From positions 124,001-188,000 of the forward strand of contig CAVQZD010000005.1 in assembly GCA_963718375.1 (NCBI GenBank): a stretch of 64,000 bases of DNA, read 5' to 3'. Of this stretch, positions 60,206 through 64,000 are shown piece by piece (position 1 is the first letter of the stretch; the number at the start of each line of letters is the position of its first letter). The stretch comes from RBG-16-64-13 sp963718375. GTDB taxonomy: Bacteria; Actinomycetota; Thermoleophilia; RBG-16-64-13. The position numbers and the translations under genes were made by a program. Under the pieces are notes generated by a model. That model was not told the DNA's origin. It worked only from the letters and a program-made list of their open reading frames with translations, and searched no databases.

Positions 60206-60694
60206 ATGGACGTTCTCGTACTGATCGACAAGCTGGACGATCTGGTCCACAGCGCGAGCACGTTTCCCATGACCGACAAGGTCATGATCGAGAGAGACGA
60301 GATCTACGATCTCCTCGATCAGATGCGCGCCACCATCCCAGAGGAGATCAAGCAGGCTCGCTGGATCGTCAAGGAGCGCCAGGAGATGCTCCAGGAGGCG
60401 AAAGAAGAGGGCGACCGTATCCTGAGAGAGGGGCGCGACGAGGCCAACCGCTTGGCCAGCGAGCAAGAGGTAGTGCGGAGAGCACAGAGGCAGTCTGAGG
60501 AGATCATCAGGGAGGCGGAGAATCGCGAGCGGGAGATACGCCTGGGCGCGGAGGATTATGCCGACGAGATCCTGAAGACTCTCGAGACCAACCTGGAAAG
60601 GTTCTTGGCTGCCGTGCAGCGTGGACGCGAGCGCCTGCAGGGTGGGCAGTCAGGCAAGCTCGACACGGCGACATCCAAGACCGAACGCCTGTAG
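60206..60694 (+). CDS. Coiled-coil protein resembling ATP-synthase b/H subunits
   Basis: A 162-residue, highly charged and mostly helical protein. The central 100 residues (KERQEMLQEAKEEGDRILRE, EEIIREAENREREIRLGAED) form a long coiled coil like the stalk subunits of ATPases or DivIVA-like scaffolds. No membrane helix is seen. Homologues occur between coaD and DUF177/rpmF in other Gram-positives, so it is a conserved but uncharacterised neighbour. I do not assign a function. Confidence 0.75.
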   Translation: MDVLVLIDKLDDLVHSASTFPMTDKVMIERDEIYDLLDQMRATIPEEIKQARWIVKERQEMLQEAKEEGDRILREGRDEANRLASEQEVVRRAQRQSEEIIREAENREREIRLGAEDYADEILKTLETNLERFLAAVQRGRERLQGGQSGKLDTATSKTERL

Positions 60695-60734
60695 TCACTG
60701 GGCACCACGCGCTAGCTTCCAGCCATCTTCGGGC

Positions 60735-61205
60735 ATGCTACTGAATCTCGATGATCTCGGTCTTCGGGCCGGACAGCGCCATGACACCGTCTACGGCATG
60801 GACATCGCCCCCATCACCTTCGGGGGGGCGGAGTTTGTCGCAGTGGTGCCGGAAGGGGTGCACGTCATCGTGGAGAGGATTGCCGGCGGGCATCTTCTCC
60901 GACTGGACATGACCGCAAAAGTGTTCGGTCCTTGCTCGCGCTGCCTGGCAGAGGTCTGCCGGGAGCTTCATGCAGAGCAGGAGGAATTCATACCGTCGGC
61001 GGACGGCGGTTGGGCTGATTCTGAGTCAGTCTCCAGCCCGTTTGTCGAGGGCATGGTGGTGGATCTAACAGGGCTGAGCAGGGAAGCGGTCGTGCTGGCG
61101 CTGCCTGACCGGGTACTATGCTCAGAGGATTGCCGGGGTCTGTGCTCGACTTGCGGTGCGGAGCTCAATAAAGGAGGCTGTGCCTGCCCGCCACTTGAAG
61201 TATGA
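60735..61205 (+). CDS. YceD/DUF177 family protein
   Basis: A 156-residue protein with the DUF177 zinc-like cysteine pattern GPCSRCLAEVCREL near residue 60 and LCSEDCRGLCSTCGAELN near the end. Family members precede rpmF in most bacteria and have been linked to 23S rRNA accumulation. The ATG at 60735 begins MLLNLDDLGLRAG; the frame is open upstream only inside the previous gene. No clear ribosome site. rpmF follows 55 bp later. Confidence 0.9.
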   Translation: MLLNLDDLGLRAGQRHDTVYGMDIAPITFGGAEFVAVVPEGVHVIVERIAGGHLLRLDMTAKVFGPCSRCLAEVCRELHAEQEEFIPSADGGWADSESVSSPFVEGMVVDLTGLSREAVVLALPDRVLCSEDCRGLCSTCGAELNKGGCACPPLEV

Positions 61206-61260
61206 TGTGCAATAAGGTAAAAACAACCGGTCTTGCAGTTAATGAAGAGAGAGGCTGAGG

Positions 61261-61440
61261 ATGGCCGTCCCCAAGAGAAAGACTTCCCGGGCCCGCAGGG
61301 ATTCACGGCGCGCTACGCATGCGGCTAAGTGTCCCACCGTCAACGAGTGCCCGCATTGCCATAGCCCAAAGTTGCCACACAGGGTCTGCCCGAACTGTGG
61401 GATGTACAACGGGCGACAAGTTGTGGCTGCAGAGGAGTAG
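61261..61440 (+). CDS. rpmF: 50S ribosomal protein L32, zinc-binding form
   Basis: A 59-residue protein beginning MAVPKRKTSRARRDSRRATH, with zinc cysteines in NECPHCHSPKLPHRVCPNCG (two CXXC pairs). GAGG lies close before the ATG. The position directly after the DUF177 gene is the usual one. It is short enough to be missed by length-filtered gene calls. Like L28 here, it is the zinc form, so zinc supply affects both large-subunit proteins. Confidence 0.97.
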   Translation: MAVPKRKTSRARRDSRRATHAAKCPTVNECPHCHSPKLPHRVCPNCGMYNGRQVVAAEE

Positions 61441-61455
61441 AGAACAACACCATAG

Positions 61456-61740
61456 GTGAGCCAAGGGCGTAAGCCGGGGGAGGGCGAGGACAAAGTGCAG
61501 ATCGTCGTTCAAGAAGGAAAGGCGCTGATAAGTCTTATCACGCCGATCCAGGCTCCGGATGAGAACTTGCGCACCACCACCGTCCAAAGCATCTCGGGTC
61601 CGGTCAAGGTCTACTACAGGGACTTCGAGGTGATCTTGGTCGAAGCCAGGGACGGGGCGCTGGAGATAATGCCGTCGTCCATCGGGGCGATCACCTGGAC
61701 CGCCAAAGATCGCCGCTACCAGTTGAAGCTGGCTGGATGA
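61456..61740 (+). CDS. Small protein of unknown function after rpmF
   Basis: A 94-residue acidic-to-neutral protein from GTG 61456 with no strong ribosome site. The sequence is mostly beta-prone (VQIVVQEGKALISLITPIQ, GPVKVYYRDFEVILVEARD) with no cysteine, signal peptide or membrane helix, and I recognise no family. rpmF is usually followed by plsX or fabH, neither of which is here. Its coding status is supported by GC-rich third positions and the tight 15-bp spacing to rpmF. Confidence 0.55.
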   Translation: MSQGRKPGEGEDKVQIVVQEGKALISLITPIQAPDENLRTTTVQSISGPVKVYYRDFEVILVEARDGALEIMPSSIGAITWTAKDRRYQLKLAG

Positions 61741-61823
61741 CGCGAGAGCTACAGTTCAGGGTGTTGGAGTGAAAGGTCAAGAACGCAACGTCATTGGATC
61801 GGAGTACATCGACGTAGGGCTAT

Positions 61824-61856
61824 AAAGGACGCTGTCCGAGACGGACAGCGTCCTTT
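61824..61856 (+). terminator. Intrinsic terminator between the rpmF unit and the EF-G-like gene
   Basis: A perfect 15-bp stem (AAAGGACGCTGTCCG, 61824-61838, with 61842-61856) and a 3-nt loop AGA. The stem begins with AAA and ends with TTT, so it can act on both strands. The 178-bp gap it sits in holds nothing else I can name. Confidence 0.85.
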
Positions 61857-61918
61857 GTTCATGAGAGGCGACCCCCAAAAACCCGCTGTGAGGCGGGAGA
61901 ACGTGGTGAGGAGGTTTC

Positions 61919-64000
61919 ATGGCGTCGACAGATCCCGCGAAGATCAGAAACGTGGCGGTGGTAGGACACAGGGGAGCGGGGAAGACGTCGCTCATAGAAG
62001 CCTTGCTCTTCACTACAGGGGCGAAGAACAGGCTGGGCACCGTCGCAGACGGCACTACGGCGATGGACCATGATGAGGATGAGATCAAGCGGCAGATGAC
62101 GATCTCGGCCGGCCTTGCCCATGTCGAATGGGGAGGTAGCAAGGTCAATCTGGTCGATACCCCGGGCGAAGCCTCCTTCATCAACGAAGCTCTGGGGACC
62201 CTACCGGTGGTCGAGACGGCCCTGGTCGTGGTGAACGCGGTGACCAAGGTCGAGGTGCAGACAGAGAAGGTCTGGAAGCGTGCCAAGGAGCTGGGCGTCG
62301 GCAGGCTGGCTGCGGTCAACATGATGGATAGGGAGCGGGCTGATTTCGGCGAGGCACTGGCCGCGCTGCGGGACCGCTTCGGTGATGAGGTCGTGGCGCT
62401 GGCCCTGCCCATAGGACGAGAGGGCGACTTCAGCGGCGTGGTGGACCTGCTGTCACTGAAAGCGTTCACGTACGCCAACAACGGTGCCAAGGGTTCAGAG
62501 GCAGCGGTGCCGGCCGATATGGAAGAGGCTGTGACTAAGGCCCGAGAGACTCTCATCGATCGGGTAGCGGAGGGCAATGACGAGCTGCTGGAGAAGTACC
62601 TGGACGGACAGGAGCTCACGGCGGACGAGATGGCCAAGGGTCTGACAGCAGCGATCCTGGCGGGTTCGCTATCGCCAGTCATACCCGTGGCGTCCACCAA
62701 GAATATTGGGATCGACAGGCTGCTGGACCTGCTACTCGAGACGCCATCGCCGGCGGATCGCGGGGCGATAAGAGTGCTCGCTGGCGCCAGCGGCGGCGAC
62801 GAGACTGTACTTGAGCCAGACCCCAGCGGGCCCGCTGTGGCGTTCGTCTTCAAGACGATCTACGACCAGTTCTCCGGACGTGTGAACCTGGTCAAGATAC
62901 TCTCGGGCAAGATCGGCACCGACAGCCACCTGCTAAACGTGAGGGCCAACGAGAAGGAGCGCACGGGCAACATCCTTCTCATGCAAGGCAAGGAGACAAA
63001 GCCCGTAGAAGGAGCCTCCGCTGGTGATATGGTCGCGCTGGCGAAACTCAAAGAGGCTAACACGGGTGACACACTCTGTGAGTCCGCTCATGTTGTCCGC
63101 TTCCCCAAGTACGAAGTGCCGCCTCCCGCGATCTCGTTCGCGCTGACCCCTAAGACCAGGGGTGACGAGGAGAAGGTCAGCAACGGGCTGAAGCGCTTGG
63201 GCGAAGAGGACCCAGCTATGCAGCTCAAGTTCAACCCGCAGACCAAAGAGATGCTCATCTCTGGCACCAGCCAAGTGCATGTCGAAGTTGTCCTGGATAA
63301 GTTGAAGAGAAGGTTCGGGGTAGAAGTGGAGTTACACCCGCCGCAGGTGCCGTACAGGGAGACCATACGCAAGAAGGCTACGGCTCAAGGTCGGCACAAG
63401 AAGCAGACGGGTGGACGCGGGCAGTTCGGCGATTGTTGGATAGAAGTCGAGCCGAGAGCGAGCGGCGAGGGCTACCTGTTCGAAGACGCGATCTTCGGAG
63501 GATCGATACCGCGCAACTTCATCCCAGCCGTCGAGAAAGGCGTCGTAGAGGCAATGGAACACGGCGTGATAGCGGGGTATCCCGTCGTGGACGTCAAGGT
63601 GAAGCTCTATGATGGTTCGTACCACAATGTCGACTCGTCGGAGTTGGCCTTCAAGCTTGCCGGCGTCCTCGCGTGGAACCACGCAATGACCCTGGCCCAT
63701 CCCGTGCTTCTCGAACCCATCATGAACGTCGAAGTCATTGCACCCGACCAGAACATGGGCGACATCATGGGCGACCTCTCTGGGCGTCGCGGAAAGCCCC
63801 AGGGTAGTGAGAGCCTCGGGGAGTTGCAGGCCATCAGGGCCCAGGTGCCCTTGGCGGAGATGCTCAGCTACGCGCCGCAGTTGCGTTCGATGACGGCAGG
63901 CCGCGGGTCGTACACGATGGAGTTGGACCACTATGAGGAGGTCCCGTCGCATCTGGCCGACAAGATAGCGGCTGAGGTCAAGGCGCGACGCGAAGCAGAA
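61919..64000 (+). CDS. EF-G-like translational GTPase with altered G motifs, partial at the window end
   Basis: 694 codons are present and no stop is reached. It has the five-domain EF-G plan, with P-loop GHRGAGKTS near residue 17 and C-terminal QNMGDIMGDLSGRRG. Two GTPase motifs differ from true EF-G: DTPGEASF replaces DTPGHVDF, so the catalytic histidine is Glu, and NMMD replaces NKMD. This fits the EF-G-like (FusA2/EF-G-2) group, whose role differs from elongation or is unproved. GAGGAGG lies 5 nt before the ATG. The gene may end just beyond the window. Confidence 0.88.
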   Translation, partial: MASTDPAKIRNVAVVGHRGAGKTSLIEALLFTTGAKNRLGTVADGTTAMDHDEDEIKRQMTISAGLAHVEWGGSKVNLVDTPGEASFINEALGTLPVVETALVVVNAVTKVEVQTEKVWKRAKELGVGRLAAVNMMDRERADFGEALAALRDRFGDEVVALALPIGREGDFSGVVDLLSLKAFTYANNGAKGSEAAVPADMEEAVTKARETLIDRVAEGNDELLEKYLDGQELTADEMAKGLTAAILAGSLSPVIPVASTKNIGIDRLLDLLLETPSPADRGAIRVLAGASGGDETVLEPDPSGPAVAFVFKTIYDQFSGRVNLVKILSGKIGTDSHLLNVRANEKERTGNILLMQGKETKPVEGASAGDMVALAKLKEANTGDTLCESAHVVRFPKYEVPPPAISFALTPKTRGDEEKVSNGLKRLGEEDPAMQLKFNPQTKEMLISGTSQVHVEVVLDKLKRRFGVEVELHPPQVPYRETIRKKATAQGRHKKQTGGRGQFGDCWIEVEPRASGEGYLFEDAIFGGSIPRNFIPAVEKGVVEAMEHGVIAGYPVVDVKVKLYDGSYHNVDSSELAFKLAGVLAWNHAMTLAHPVLLEPIMNVEVIAPDQNMGDIMGDLSGRRGKPQGSESLGELQAIRAQVPLAEMLSYAPQLRSMTAGRGSYTMELDHYEEVPSHLADKIAAEVKARREAE

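Noticed and set aside
61777..62853. 358-codon open frame on the minus strand opposite the EF-G-like gene
   Set aside because: It is a composition-driven antisense frame of an obvious GTPase gene, rich in Ser/Thr/Ala/Pro with no domain, and crosses the terminator.

Overview
The window is a GC-rich, almost entirely co-oriented chromosomal block of housekeeping genes from a bacterium. Three features suggest a deep-branching actinobacterium of the Coriobacteriia / OPB41 (Anaerosomatales) kind: cell-wall-binding repeat 2 modules fused to an L,D-transpeptidase, co-occurrence of RNase J, RNase Y and LL-diaminopimelate aminotransferase, and a zinc-type L28 and L32. This placement is inference from gene content and order; no rRNA is present to test it. 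I see no insertion sequence, phage gene, CRISPR array or replication origin.

Bases 1-33996 hold one long + strand series. It starts with the end of a site-2 protease, then ispG, proS, the translation/RNA operon rimP-nusA-ylxR-infB-ylxP-rbfA-nrnA-truB-ribF, a secreted L,D-transpeptidase, rpsO-pnp, an M16 peptidase, dapB, rnj, ftsK, a RodZ-like protein, rimO-pgsA-thpR-recA-recX, rny, miaB-miaA, dapF-dapL and dut. Stops and starts commonly overlap (ATGA, TTGA, TGATG or 11-17 bp), so many pairs are probably translationally coupled. The only gap over 300 bp (27220-27571, before rny) holds a good promoter, several hairpins and an intrinsic terminator, which looks like an undescribed structured RNA.

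Bases 34000-39200 are a type IV pilus locus: a pilin gene behind a textbook sigma-28-type promoter, a strong terminator, a TPR lipoprotein, a second pilin, three pseudopilin-like minor subunits and a PilX-like protein, then a ten-cysteine protein of unknown function. No assembly ATPase, platform protein or prepilin peptidase is in the window.

Bases 39231-43852 hold RNase Z, tRNA-Arg(CCG), and lipB on the opposite strand whose 3' end is antisense to that tRNA. These are followed by a zinc-ribbon protein, a deacetylase-fold protein lacking its metal ligands (minus strand) and a divergent DUF4015 protein.

Bases 43952-61740 return to housekeeping genes: metK, priA-def-fmt-rpe, an FMN-riboswitch-controlled ribD-ribE-ribBA-ribH operon, rpmB (minus), a DUF1858 protein, an Asp23/YloU protein, a FakA-like kinase, DegV, recG, rsmD, coaD, a coiled-coil protein, DUF177, rpmF and a small unknown gene. 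After a strong terminator the window ends inside an EF-G-like GTPase with altered G-motifs. Several promoters share an extended -10 of the form TGnTAnnnT, and several minus- and plus-strand genes appear to be leaderless.
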